From JACKCD01 sp041390905 (GTDB lineage Bacteria; Chloroflexota; Anaerolineae; Promineifilales; Promineifilaceae), in the NCBI GenBank assembly GCA_041390905.1, contig JAWKPA010000013.1:1-64000 (forward strand): a stretch of DNA of 64,000 nt, given 5' to 3'. The notes beneath the pieces were generated by a model. That model made no database searches. It was given only the letters and a program-made list of their open reading frames with translations, and was not told the DNA's origin. The stretch's first letter is position 1. Each line of letters starts with the position of its first letter. Made by a program: the position numbers and the translations under genes. This document shows positions 17,029-25,029 of the stretch, in pieces.

Positions 17029-18579
17029 ATGAGCAAGATTATAGGGATTGATTTAGGAACCACTCGATCTGTCGCAACCATTATAGAAAAGGGCAAGCCA
17101 ACCGTAATTACAACAGTTGACGGCAGCCGCCTGACCCCATCTATGGTGGCATTTGACAAAAGCGGTGGGCGGCTAGTGGGGCAAACGGCCAGACAGCAGG
17201 CCAGCACAAACCCGGCAAACACAGTTTTCTCTGTCAAACGGTTTATTGGTCGCCGGTTTGACGATGATGAAACGGCCGCTGACAAAGCCTGCTTACCCTA
17301 TGCTATTGCCAAAGGGTCGCAGGGGGACATTCGCATTGAAATTCCGCAAAAGGGACGCAGCTACACCCCGCAGGAAATTTCGGCAATGGTATTGAGCAAG
17401 CTGAAGAAAGATGCTGAAAATTATCTGGGCGAACCTGTAACCAAAGCAGTTATTACCGTACCAGCATATTTCAGCGATAGCCAACGGCAGGCAACCAAGG
17501 ACGCAGGCAAGATTGCCGGGCTGGATGTTCTCCGTCTCATCAGTGAGCCGATGGCAGCAGCACTGGCCTATGGAGTGGGCAAAACGCAGGATGAACTAAT
17601 TCTACTTTTTGATCTTGGCGGTGGCACCTTTGATGTTTCCGTGCTGCAAATTTGGGAGGGTGTGGTTGAAGTGCTGGCAACCAGTGGCGATACGCACCTG
17701 GGGGGGGACGACTGGGATATGGCTATTGCTGACTGGATGATCAGTGACTTTTTGCGTAACCAGGGAATTGACTTAAGGCAGGATCGGCCGGCGTTGCAGC
17801 GCGTGCGTGAGGCAGCAGAAAAGGCAAAGATTGGGTTGTCCGGTGCCATGCAAACGGAAATTAACCTACCCTCTATTACGACTAATGCCAGCGGGCCAAA
17901 ACATTTGCAAATGATACTAACGCGGTCAAAGTTTGAGCAGTTGACCGAAAGCCTGCTGCGGCGGATGGAAGAGCCGGTGAAGCGGGTGTTGGCCGATGCC
18001 AACATTGAAACCGGGGTGTTGGATGCCGTGGTTTTGGTTGGGGGTTCTACCCGGATGCCGATGGTGCAGGAAGCTGTGCGACGGCTGACGGGGCAAGAAC
18101 CACACAAGAGCGTGAACCCAGATGAGGTGGTAGCGTTGGGTGCGGCACTACAGGGTAATTTGCTAACGGGTAACGGGAGTGACATGCTGCTGCTGGATGT
18201 GGCACCACTGAGTCTGGGTCTGGAAATGCAGGGTGGGGCGATGGTGGCACTGATCCCGCGCAATACGACGATTCCAACCCGCAGGTCAGAGGTGTTTAGT
18301 ACGTCATCGAATAATCAACAGTTTCTTGATGTCCCTATTTTTCAGGGGGAGCAGCCGATGGCGCGGGATAACAATATGCTAGGCGTACTCCAGATCGCTG
18401 GTATTCTCCCAGCAGCTCGTGGCATTCCCCAAATCGAGGTGACTTTTAACATTGATGCCAACGGGATTTTGGATGTAACGGCTAGGGAAATTGCCACAGG
18501 GGTCAACCTAAAGAGTAACATGATGGGCAGCACCAATTTGAACGCCTATGATATTAGCCGATTGGCTCAGGAAATTTGA
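17029..18579 (+). CDS. DnaK (Hsp70) paralogue lacking the C-terminal lid
   Basis: 516 residues against about 610-640 for housekeeping DnaK. The nucleotide-binding domain is intact: IGIDLGTTRS at the start, the AVITVPAYFSDSQRQATKDAG region, FDLGGGTFDVSVL near residue 194 and VVLVGGSTRMPMVQ near 338. The beta-sandwich substrate domain follows (VAPLSLGLEMQGG, FNIDANGILDVTARE). The protein stops at LNAYDISRLAQEI, where the helical lid would begin; no continuation exists in the other frames, so this is a natural short form or an old truncation. No grpE or dnaJ is adjacent. It contains only one degenerate copy of the genome palindrome. Confidence 0.88.
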   Translation: MSKIIGIDLGTTRSVATIIEKGKPTVITTVDGSRLTPSMVAFDKSGGRLVGQTARQQASTNPANTVFSVKRFIGRRFDDDETAADKACLPYAIAKGSQGDIRIEIPQKGRSYTPQEISAMVLSKLKKDAENYLGEPVTKAVITVPAYFSDSQRQATKDAGKIAGLDVLRLISEPMAAALAYGVGKTQDELILLFDLGGGTFDVSVLQIWEGVVEVLATSGDTHLGGDDWDMAIADWMISDFLRNQGIDLRQDRPALQRVREAAEKAKIGLSGAMQTEINLPSITTNASGPKHLQMILTRSKFEQLTESLLRRMEEPVKRVLADANIETGVLDAVVLVGGSTRMPMVQEAVRRLTGQEPHKSVNPDEVVALGAALQGNLLTGNGSDMLLLDVAPLSLGLEMQGGAMVALIPRNTTIPTRRSEVFSTSSNNQQFLDVPIFQGEQPMARDNNMLGVLQIAGILPAARGIPQIEVTFNIDANGILDVTAREIATGVNLKSNMMGSTNLNAYDISRLAQEI

Positions 18580-18687
18580 TTGAGGTGTGGGGTGTGGTTC
18601 CCCACCTGCCACCTTCCTCGCCTGATGAGACCGCGCACAGTCGCTCGCTTGCCCCTGTCCGTTTTTCTCAAGCGGATATGAACTTTG

Positions 18688-18715
18688 TTGACATGTAAAC
18701 ACAGTGATATACAAT
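18688..18715 (+). promoter_or_regulatory. speDE promoter
   Basis: TTGACA at 18688-18693, 16-bp spacer, TACAAT at 18710-18715. The expected start point is near 18722, the first base of the hairpin below. Confidence 0.65.
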
Positions 18716-18721
18716 GCGCCT

Positions 18722-18761
18722 GTGACAGGTAAATTTTTTATGCCTGTCACTTCTTTTTTTT
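18722..18761 (+). promoter_or_regulatory. 5' leader hairpin plus U-tract upstream of speD
   Basis: GTGACAGG and CCTGTCAC form an 8-bp stem closing a 13-base AT-rich loop, followed directly by TTCTTTTTTTT. This looks like an intrinsic terminator, yet it sits between the promoter and the speD ribosome binding site (GGAGGT, 18764-18769), so it could act as an attenuator or 5'-end stabiliser. Confidence 0.55.
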
Positions 18762-18773
18762 ATGGAGGTATGA

Positions 18774-19205
18774 GTGAACGCGACTTTGAAACTGGGAGAA
18801 CATTACATTTTTGATCTCTCCAACTGTGACCAGCAGGTGCTGATGGATAGTGAACGGGCGCAAAGTTTGTTTGCAACGGCCGTTCGTGCCAGCGGGCTAA
18901 CAGTTGTGGATGAGGGGTTTTACAAGTTTAACCCACACGGGTTTACCTGTTTTCTGCTCTTGTCCGAGTCTCACGCAAGTTTACACGCTTGGCCCGAATA
19001 CGGTTATTGCGCCATAGACCTTTTCACCTGCGCCATCGGGAAAGATTTGCTTCCCCTGATCAAGCAGATAAAAGATGCCTTTGGAGCCGATAACTTCACC
19101 TTACGCAAGCTGGATCGACACGCGGAAGTTTACACAGAGCTACAGCCCGAGGTTCATCTAGGGTATTATACGGAGGTAAAAGGTAAACTGCCCGTGGCGA
19201 TTTAA
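18774..19205 (+). CDS. speD: S-adenosylmethionine decarboxylase proenzyme
   Basis: 143 residues, the short bacterial type. It decarboxylates S-adenosylmethionine to give the aminopropyl donor for spermidine. Self-cleavage between Glu65 and Ser66 (SESHASLHAWPEYGY) would create the pyruvoyl cofactor. His71 and Cys86 are spaced exactly as the processing and catalytic residues of the Thermotoga enzyme (Ser63, His68, Cys83). The start is GTG at 18774, preceded by GGAGGT; an ATG at 18770 is in another frame. speE follows 73 bp downstream, so both enzymes of the pathway's last two steps are together. Confidence 0.95.
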   Translation: MNATLKLGEHYIFDLSNCDQQVLMDSERAQSLFATAVRASGLTVVDEGFYKFNPHGFTCFLLLSESHASLHAWPEYGYCAIDLFTCAIGKDLLPLIKQIKDAFGADNFTLRKLDRHAEVYTELQPEVHLGYYTEVKGKLPVAI

Positions 19206-19220
19206 CCATTAACAATTCTC

Positions 19221-19264
19221 GTAGGGGCGTATTGCCTACGCCCATGTAGGAATACGCCCCTATC
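19221..19264. repeat. Hairpin between speD and speE
   Basis: GTAGGGGCGTATTGCCTACG pairs with a near-complement ending in GAATACGCCCCTATC. A similar GTAGGG...CCCTAC theme appears at 40163-40190 and 42273-42300. Its position inside the operon may tune expression of speE relative to speD. Confidence 0.6.
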
Positions 19265-19278
19265 ATAACAAGATACAA

Positions 19279-20112
19279 ATGAGCATTTGGTTTACAGAAG
19301 AACTACATCCCTATTACCGCAAAGGGATCCGCGTCAAAAAAATCCTCGCCGACGAACAAACCCCATACCAGCACCTGCAAGTTGTCGAAACTGAATTCTT
19401 TGGCAACGCCATGATCCTCGACGGCATCATTCAGGTGACAGAGCGCGACAACATCGGCTATCACGAGATGATTGCCCACGTCCCCATGCTGGCCGTGGGG
19501 CAGCCCAAACGGGTACTCATTGTCGGCGGCGGCGATGGCGGCTCGCTACAGCAGGTGCTGCGCTACTCCTCGGTTGAAGAAGCTGTGGTGTGTGAACTGG
19601 ATCAGCGGGTGGTGGATTTGTCGCGGCAATATTTTACGGCTGGCTTTGGCGACCCCTGGGCCGACCCCCGCGCCACGCTGCTGGTGCGCGATGCCTTTGG
19701 CTTTCTGGAAGAAAACCCAGGTCAGTTTGATGTCATCATCTCCGACACCACCGACCCGATTGGCATGGCCGAACGGCTGTTTTCCGACGAATTTTACCAG
19801 TTACTGGTGCGGGCGTTGGCTCCCAACGGCGCGGCGGCGACGCAGTGCGAGCAGCCATTTTTTGACACCGCCCTCATTAAGGAAATTTACCGCGTTGCCA
19901 AATCGCTAACCGCGCACCCGGCCTATTACTACACCCAGGTTCCCACCTATCCGGGTGGGGGCATTGGCTTTATGTATGTGTCCAACACGCCGTGGGAGGC
20001 GGGGCTGGCAACGCCGCTGCCGCCGGGGGTCAACAACTACATCAACCCCGCTGTCCACCGCGCCGCCTTTGCCCTGCCGGAGTTTTTCCGGCGGGAATTG
20101 TATGGGGAGTAG
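19279..20112 (+). CDS. speE: Spermidine synthase
   Basis: 277 residues. It transfers an aminopropyl group from decarboxylated S-adenosylmethionine to putrescine. Typical features: an N-terminal beta domain with the YQHLQVVETEFFGNAMILDG segment, the cofactor-binding VLIVGGGDGGSLQQVLRY, the glutamate in VVCELDQRVVDL, the catalytic-loop DTTDPIG (usually DSSDPxG) and the YYYTQVPTYPGGGIGFMYVS region. It is the second gene of the speDE operon. Confidence 0.95.
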   Translation: MSIWFTEELHPYYRKGIRVKKILADEQTPYQHLQVVETEFFGNAMILDGIIQVTERDNIGYHEMIAHVPMLAVGQPKRVLIVGGGDGGSLQQVLRYSSVEEAVVCELDQRVVDLSRQYFTAGFGDPWADPRATLLVRDAFGFLEENPGQFDVIISDTTDPIGMAERLFSDEFYQLLVRALAPNGAAATQCEQPFFDTALIKEIYRVAKSLTAHPAYYYTQVPTYPGGGIGFMYVSNTPWEAGLATPLPPGVNNYINPAVHRAAFALPEFFRRELYGE

Positions 20113-20129
20113 GGGAAATGGGACGCTGA

Positions 20130-20192
20130 TTTGCCTGATTTACCTGATTTGGATCAGGTAAATCAGCTAAATCAGTTAAATCTGCGTCCTAA
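20130..20192. repeat. Dispersed CTGATTTACCTGATT palindrome
   Basis: GATTTACCTGATTTGG mirrors ATCAGGTAAATCAG, with GGACGCTGA/TCTGCGTCC at the outer ends. It sits between the convergent speE and mazF. Related elements occur at 35115-35300 (split by another repeat) and 52172-52226. Confidence 0.65.
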
Positions 20193-20545
20193 TCTCTGTT
20201 AAGAAGTGTGGGGGTGCCTAGGAGGGTGTGGAGCTTTCGTAAAACCTGGGTAACTGTTGTTTCCGGCAGGGAGCAAATTTGTTTTGCTTGCCGCACGCGC
20301 CAATCAAGGCTCTTGACTTGATCTGACAGAATAACGCCGCTAATTGCTAACCCCGCTGGAATTGGTACTTCAAAAGGATACCCTTTGACCTGGCTGGTAA
20401 TGGGACAGCAGATAACCAACCCGACTTTTTCGTTGTAGGCTTTGGGCGTGAGAATGAGTGCCGGCCGACGGCCTGCCTGTTCGTGTCCCGCCTGGGGGTT
20501 AAAATTTAGCCAAACGGCATCGCCCAGCTCTGGCGCGTAACTCAT
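20189..20545 (-). CDS. mazF: MazF/PemK-type mRNA interferase toxin
   Basis: 118 residues from the ATG at 20545, which shares one base with the antitoxin stop codon (TAATG). A TTG six bases upstream is an alternative start. Family features: GDAVWLNFNPQAGHEQAGRRPALILTP at the N-terminus, with the conserved Arg and the usual GHEQxGxRPAxVLS pattern, then CCPITSQVKGYPFEVPIP and SDQVKSLDWR. Such toxins cut mRNA at short motifs when the antitoxin is lost. Confidence 0.92.
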   Translation of the reverse strand: MSYAPELGDAVWLNFNPQAGHEQAGRRPALILTPKAYNEKVGLVICCPITSQVKGYPFEVPIPAGLAISGVILSDQVKSLDWRVRQAKQICSLPETTVTQVLRKLHTLLGTPTLLNRD

Positions 20546-20787
20546 TACCAAACCTCATTGCCTACATCTGGACCAGTATCAATTTCCCGATGCACATTGT
20601 CTGCCGTTATTTGTGCCAGTAGCTCATCTAATGTCAATTCTGGCTCCTGAAGTGGCTCAATAATCAGCTTGCCATCAATAATCGTAATGGCTACTGGTGA
20701 ATCTGGATAAAAAGCCATTTGGTCTACGTAGGTTTTGGGGATACGGAGGGCGAGGCTGTTGCCCCACTTTTTGATTTGTGTTTTCAT
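20545..20787 (-). CDS. mazE: MazE-type antitoxin
   Basis: 80 residues. The N-terminal AbrB/SpoVT-like swapped-hairpin DNA-binding domain is clear (MKTQIKKWGNSLALRIPKTY), and the acidic C-terminus (EPELTLDELLAQ) would bind MazF. The start at 20787 is internal to a longer frame and fits the family length. It is co-transcribed with mazF from a promoter overlapped by a palindrome. Confidence 0.92.
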   Translation of the reverse strand: MKTQIKKWGNSLALRIPKTYVDQMAFYPDSPVAITIIDGKLIIEPLQEPELTLDELLAQITADNVHREIDTGPDVGNEVW

Positions 20788-20803
20788 AGCAGCACCTTGT
20801 TTG

Positions 20804-20846
20804 TTGTATATACAAAAATGATACAATAGATTTTGAAGATTATCAA
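20804..20846 (-). promoter_or_regulatory. mazEF promoter with operator at the start point
   Basis: Minus strand -35 TTGATA (20846-20841), 17-bp spacer, -10 TATCAT (20823-20818). The perfect palindrome TTGTATATACAA at 20815-20804 covers the expected start site, as in autorepressed toxin-antitoxin operons. Confidence 0.65.
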
Positions 20847-21058
20847 TATGGTGTTGTTTCCAAGTGCAGACAAACGGCCGTTTCTCCCTCCCCCAATCCC
20901 CCACTTTCCACCCCCACCCCATTGTCAGCGATTGTTTCTTGGGTATAACTAAATCGTTTAAGGGGAAAGTCCATGCGGTGCCGCCACACCCGCAGATGAA
21001 CGAAAATTTGTACAGGCGGATTGCCAATCCACCCTACATTGACACAGGAGACAATGAG

Positions 21059-21757
21059 ATGCAGAACGAAAAATTCACGCGAGCCGTTGAAGGTAAAGCG
21101 ATTTATTTATTGATTTTGGTTGTTTTTATGCAAACGGTTTACCCGATTACGGAGACAAACAGCGTGCTTGCCTTGATAGCCTATCAATTATTAGTTGCGG
21201 CTTTGGTGGTGGTGGGTATTTTGTTAGCGGCTGATACAAAGCGTCTCCAGCATGTGCTCATGGGTTTGGCGGTTGTATGGGTGTTTGCTGGCGTTATTTT
21301 CGCCTTTAATCAAGAAGCGATTTGGGCGGTCTTGCTAACCTATGGTGTGCTGATCTCATTCCATTCGATGGTGATCTGGATTATGCTACGCTTTATCTTC
21401 CAGGTACCTCACGTGACGCGGGATGTTTTGTACGCTGCTTCGGCCGTTTACTTGTTGCTAGGCGCGGTTTTTGTTTCCGCTTTTGGCCTGTTGGAAACAG
21501 TGACTTTTGCCCAAACAGGTCTACACGCTTTTGCGGATAGCAGGGTGGCGGCTGATGCCATTTTTCCTTGGCAAAATTTTGTTTATTACAGCTATGTTAC
21601 CCTGACGACCTTGGGGTATGGCGACATTTTGCCTGTGACGCTCTGGGCGCGCTCGTTGGTTAGCTTGGAGGCGATGGTGGGCGTTCTGTACATCACGATT
21701 ATTATGGCGCGTTTGGTAGGGCTTTATGCGGCGGGTGATGTGGAAAAGGTTCTTTAG
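21059..21757 (+). CDS. Six-helix potassium channel
   Basis: 232 residues from the ATG at 21059, preceded by GGAG at 21047-21050. Six hydrophobic helices; the last two flank the selectivity filter TLTTLGYGD. There is no arginine-rich S4 helix, so it is not classically voltage-gated, and no cytoplasmic RCK domain follows. Likely an ion-channel family (Ion_trans_2) protein conducting K+. Its 3' end overlaps the convergent kinase gene by 56 bp. Confidence 0.85.
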   Translation: MQNEKFTRAVEGKAIYLLILVVFMQTVYPITETNSVLALIAYQLLVAALVVVGILLAADTKRLQHVLMGLAVVWVFAGVIFAFNQEAIWAVLLTYGVLISFHSMVIWIMLRFIFQVPHVTRDVLYAASAVYLLLGAVFVSAFGLLETVTFAQTGLHAFADSRVAADAIFPWQNFVYYSYVTLTTLGYGDILPVTLWARSLVSLEAMVGVLYITIIMARLVGLYAAGDVEKVL

Positions 21758-23900
21758 GTAGGTGGGGGGCTTTGGTGTATTGGCCGTCTAATTGCAGACA
21801 AACGGCCGTTCCTCCCTCCCCCATTCCCCCACTTTCCACCGTCAATGACCCGCCAACCACCGCCATCATCGTGCCGTGGAGTGCCAGCCCCTGGCCGCTA
21901 CCCTGCTCCATGTGGCTAGAAGCCGCCACGCCCACCCCATCATCGCGGATTTCCAGGGCGAAGTGGGGGGCTGTGGTGAGCGTGAGGATGAGGGTAAACG
22001 GCCGTTGTCCCTCACCACGCCCATACTTGGCCGCATTGCGAACCGCTTCCCGCGCCGCATAAAACAGCACTTCGGCGGTGAGCGTGGGCAGGCTGGCGGC
22101 CTGCGCTTCTCCCTTCTCATCCACCTGCCAAATAACCGCATCAAACGCCTGGGCAAATTCTTGTGCCACCAGCCGCCGCAGAGCCGTCAGCAGCCCCAGC
22201 CGTGCCACTTCTGGCACGGTGACGGTGGGCATGGCGTGGAGCAGGTCGGAGATTTGGCGGTGGGCGGTGGTGAGCAGCGTTTGGGCTTCTTGCGGCTGCT
22301 GCCCAGCTAGGCTGATCATCGCCGTTTGCAGCGTGGGCAAGATGTCGTCGTGGAGAACGCGGCGGGTTTGTTGGTCAATAATTTGGGTTTGCGCCAGCCG
22401 TTCCCGCTGTAGCCCCATCAGCCGTCGCCCCATTTCGGCGCTGGCCTGGGTGTCAATGAGCCGTTCACCGGTGCTGCGGGCAATTTCGATCTCTTCCTGG
22501 GTGTAGAGGCTGCCGCTGCGCTTGTTGCCGAGCAGCAGGGTGCCGATTAGCCCGCGTTCGCTCCAGAGGGGGATGGCCCAAACGGCCGTTCCGAATGCCA
22601 GCGGGTCAACAGCCACCAGCATGGCATCGTGGCTTTCAAACTGGGCGGTGAGAGAGGTGAGCGATGGGGGGGAAAACGGCCGTTTTTCCGGAAAACAGAG
22701 CGGCGCACCCACCAGCGGCGCCAATGCCCCCAGCGGAACCAGATACGCCACCTCCGCATCCAGCACGTCACGGCAGAGGGCGGCAAAAGGAACGGCCGTT
22801 TCAAACTGTGGCAGCGTGGTGGGCGTGAGCAGTTGGTCGGTCAGCCGCTGCGAGCTGGTAAACGGCCGTAATTGCGCCATCAACCGCTCCCGTTCCGCAT
22901 ACGACCGCCAGCTAATGAGGGCAAAAAAGAAGGTGATGAGCAGCGTCGTTAGCAGCAGCGTGTAAATGGCATTGAGCCGAATGGTGAACGCCGCTCCCAG
23001 CACCAGCGCATAGCCCGCCGCCACCAGCAGGAGGCGCTGCCAATGGCGAGCCAGCCCCTGGCGCGGCAGCGTTTTGCCCGTAAACACCTCATAGGCGACG
23101 ATGGCCCGCCCCACAAACAGGATGACCAGGCCGATAATGGTGGCAATGAGCAGGTCAACGAGGCCGATAAAGAAGGTGTTGTTGGCGTAGATGGTGAGAA
23201 AGGTGGGGCGGTCGCGCCCGCTTTGCACCAGCCAGAGCAGGAATCCGGCGACCATGACGCTGACGACAAAGAGACCGATGGTGGCCGCCACCAGCCACGG
23301 CCGCGCCCGCTGTCGTGCTTCCAGCCCCATCATCCGCCCGGAGGGGGCGGGCTGGCGCAGGGCATCGAGGGCGAGGGTGGTGCAGAGGAGGGCGTAGGTG
23401 GCGTAGCCGAGGGCGAGGAGGGGGACACCGGCGATGGAGAGGCGAATGAAGAAGCGGAGCTGGGGGTATTGGGCGATGGGGATGGCGAGGAGGAAGGTGC
23501 CGAGCATGGCAGTGGCGAGACCGGTGAGGAGGAGAACGGCCGTTAACCAAAACCAGTACCGCTGCCGCTGCCAAAGCCGGGAATGGGGGTGGTGCCAAAA
23601 CCCGGCGTACCACAGCACAATCACATACCAGGCGAAAGGGAGGGCGAGCATGGGAATAATGCCCACCACCCACCAAAAAATCATCCCCAGCAGCGACAAA
23701 CTCAGCAGGCCAATGCCGATGACGGCGGTGTGGCTGACAAAGAAGGCGCCACTGAGCAGCAGGCTGCCGCTTGCCAGCCAAATACCCCAGTGCCGTCGGT
23801 CGGCGTTGAGCAGCACCGTCAGCCCCAGCCAGGTGGAGAGGATGGTGTTGAAGAGGGAGACGGCGATGATGGCCCAGTTGAGGAGGGGGTTGGTGGTCAT
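21702..23900 (-). CDS. NarX/DesK-like membrane sensor histidine kinase
   Basis: 732 residues from the ATG at 23900. About ten predicted membrane helices (residues 1-360) are followed by a GAF-like domain (about 385-500), then a HisKA_3 dimerisation box with His517 in RRVLHDDILPTLQ and a HATPase domain (EAVRNAAKYG, IRDDGVGVA, GLALHGTMMAV). It autophosphorylates His517 and passes the phosphate to the response regulator encoded 46 bp upstream on the same strand. The C-terminal 30 residues are low complexity and overlap the channel gene. The signal sensed is unknown; the multi-helix input suggests a membrane or lipid cue. Confidence 0.85.
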   Translation of the reverse strand: MTTNPLLNWAIIAVSLFNTILSTWLGLTVLLNADRRHWGIWLASGSLLLSGAFFVSHTAVIGIGLLSLSLLGMIFWWVVGIIPMLALPFAWYVIVLWYAGFWHHPHSRLWQRQRYWFWLTAVLLLTGLATAMLGTFLLAIPIAQYPQLRFFIRLSIAGVPLLALGYATYALLCTTLALDALRQPAPSGRMMGLEARQRARPWLVAATIGLFVVSVMVAGFLLWLVQSGRDRPTFLTIYANNTFFIGLVDLLIATIIGLVILFVGRAIVAYEVFTGKTLPRQGLARHWQRLLLVAAGYALVLGAAFTIRLNAIYTLLLTTLLITFFFALISWRSYAERERLMAQLRPFTSSQRLTDQLLTPTTLPQFETAVPFAALCRDVLDAEVAYLVPLGALAPLVGAPLCFPEKRPFSPPSLTSLTAQFESHDAMLVAVDPLAFGTAVWAIPLWSERGLIGTLLLGNKRSGSLYTQEEIEIARSTGERLIDTQASAEMGRRLMGLQRERLAQTQIIDQQTRRVLHDDILPTLQTAMISLAGQQPQEAQTLLTTAHRQISDLLHAMPTVTVPEVARLGLLTALRRLVAQEFAQAFDAVIWQVDEKGEAQAASLPTLTAEVLFYAAREAVRNAAKYGRGEGQRPFTLILTLTTAPHFALEIRDDGVGVAASSHMEQGSGQGLALHGTMMAVVGGSLTVESGGMGEGGTAVCLQLDGQYTKAPHLPKEPFPHHPPHKALPNAP

Positions 23901-23904
23901 GTTT

Positions 23905-23990
23905 GGGGCAGAGGGGCAGGGGGGCAGGGGGGCAGGGGAGATTGGTTCATCGGTTCCCCTCTGCTCCTCTGCTCCCCTGCTCCCACGCTT
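23905..23990. repeat. G-rich/C-rich inverted repeat
   Basis: AGAGGGGCAGGGGGGCAGGG on one side and CTCCTCTGCTCCCCTGCTCC on the other of a GATTGGTTCATCGGTT centre. It straddles the gap between regulator and kinase genes and encodes the Gly/Arg-rich tail of the regulator. A related tract is at 1482-1530. Confidence 0.6.
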
Positions 23991-24711
23991 TCCACTCTCC
24001 CCGTTCATCCAGCACCAGCGGCGTGCCGTCTTCGGCCCAGGCCAGCAAACGGCCGTTTTGTACGATGAGAGCGGCGCGGGTGCGGGCCACTTTTTCGTCG
24101 GTGGCGCTGTTTTTCAAATCCCAGCAGGCGTAGATTTGGCCGTTGATGCGGCTGATGGTGCGTTTGTCGCGGAAACCCATGCGGGCGGCGATTTGCTCGT
24201 TGCTCATTCCCAGTGCCAGCAGCCGCGCCACTTCCTGCTCGTTGGGTTCCAGCAGGGCCATGGGGTCGTTTTCGTCTTTGTGGCGCACTTCGTGGACGCG
24301 GGATTCGATGTCGGGGTCTATAAAGGAACGGCCGTTAACCGCATCGTGCAGCAGCGGCACAATGAGCTGGGGCAGCAAATAGTTGGATTTGCGGACGTAG
24401 GCGTAGTGGCTGAGGATGCCGGAGCGGCGGAAGGCACGGTAGTAAGCGTCGTCGTCCTGAATGGAGTAGAAGACGACGGGCAAACGGGGGAATTCGCGGC
24501 GGATATAAACGGCCGTTTCGATCCCGTTCCACACCCCGGCCAACTGCACATCCATCAAAACCGCGTCGGGCGGCTGCGCCAGGCACAGGTCGAGTGCGGC
24601 TTCGCCGCTGGGGCAAGCTCCAACTACACACACGCTTCCCAGCGCCTCGAACCCTTTATGCAGGGCTGGGCGCAGCTTTTCGTTGTCTTCGACAATAAGT
24701 AGGTTTAGCAT
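23947..24711 (-). CDS. Response regulator with LuxR-like helix-turn-helix
   Basis: 254 residues from ATG 24711 (an upstream in-frame extension lacks protein character). The receiver domain has the acidic pair ED at 8-9, phospho-acceptor Asp54 in VLMDVQLAG and the later Ser/Lys positions. The C-terminal half has a GerE/NarL-type helix-turn-helix (LEPNEQEVARLLALGMSNEQIAARMGF, KRTISRINGQIY). About 40 extra residues follow, ending in a repeat-derived tail. First gene of the two-component operon. Confidence 0.82.
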   Translation of the reverse strand: MLNLLIVEDNEKLRPALHKGFEALGSVCVVGACPSGEAALDLCLAQPPDAVLMDVQLAGVWNGIETAVYIRREFPRLPVVFYSIQDDDAYYRAFRRSGILSHYAYVRKSNYLLPQLIVPLLHDAVNGRSFIDPDIESRVHEVRHKDENDPMALLEPNEQEVARLLALGMSNEQIAARMGFRDKRTISRINGQIYACWDLKNSATDEKVARTRAALIVQNGRLLAWAEDGTPLVLDERGEWKAWEQGSRGAEGNR

Positions 24712-24768
24712 GGTTACATTGAAGCGGAAAGGGGGGGCGGGGTCAAGCACTTGGGTGCGGGAGAGTGG

Positions 24769-24821
24769 GGAGTGGTGGGTGGGGGAGGAAAACGGCCGTT
24801 TTCCTCCCCACACACCACTCC
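24769..24821. repeat. Hairpin centred on AACGGCCGTT
   Basis: The arms GGAGTGGTGGGTGGGGGAGG and CCTCCCCACACACCACTCC extend the core palindrome, giving a stem of about 25 bp upstream of the regulator gene. Confidence 0.6.
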
Positions 24822-24856
24822 ATTTCACCATGCCCCATTTGTCAACATCAGGTAAA

Positions 24857-25001
24857 CTAGCAGCTTGTCGGAACAATAAACCAAACACGCAGATCATGCG
24901 AATAAAAGCAGACTTGCGCCGATAAACAGGTAAATCCGCATTGATCCGCCCAAATCCGCGTCATCCGCGCATCTATTCAGACTACTCCGACAAGCTGCTA
25001 G
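24857..25001. mobile_element. MITE-like element with 16-bp terminal inverted repeats
   Basis: CTAGCAGCTTGTCGGA at 24857-24872 is exactly inverted at 24986-25001. The 145-bp element has no open frame. TA lies inside both ends, so a TA-target (Tc1/IS630-like) origin is possible. Its interior (about 24910-24975) carries the GCGCGGATGACGCGGAT repeat that is also found inside two genes. Confidence 0.65.
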
Positions 25002-25029
25002 AGGCACGACATGTCAAGGAGATTGACCA

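Noticed and set aside
17029..18773. DnaK truncated by a frameshift
   Set aside because: I read the other two frames after the stop at 18577-18579 and found no lid-like helix sequence, only spacer and the speD promoter.
20864..21058. N-terminal extension of the K+ channel
   Set aside because: Pro/His-rich stretch without membrane character; GGAG sits before the ATG at 21059.
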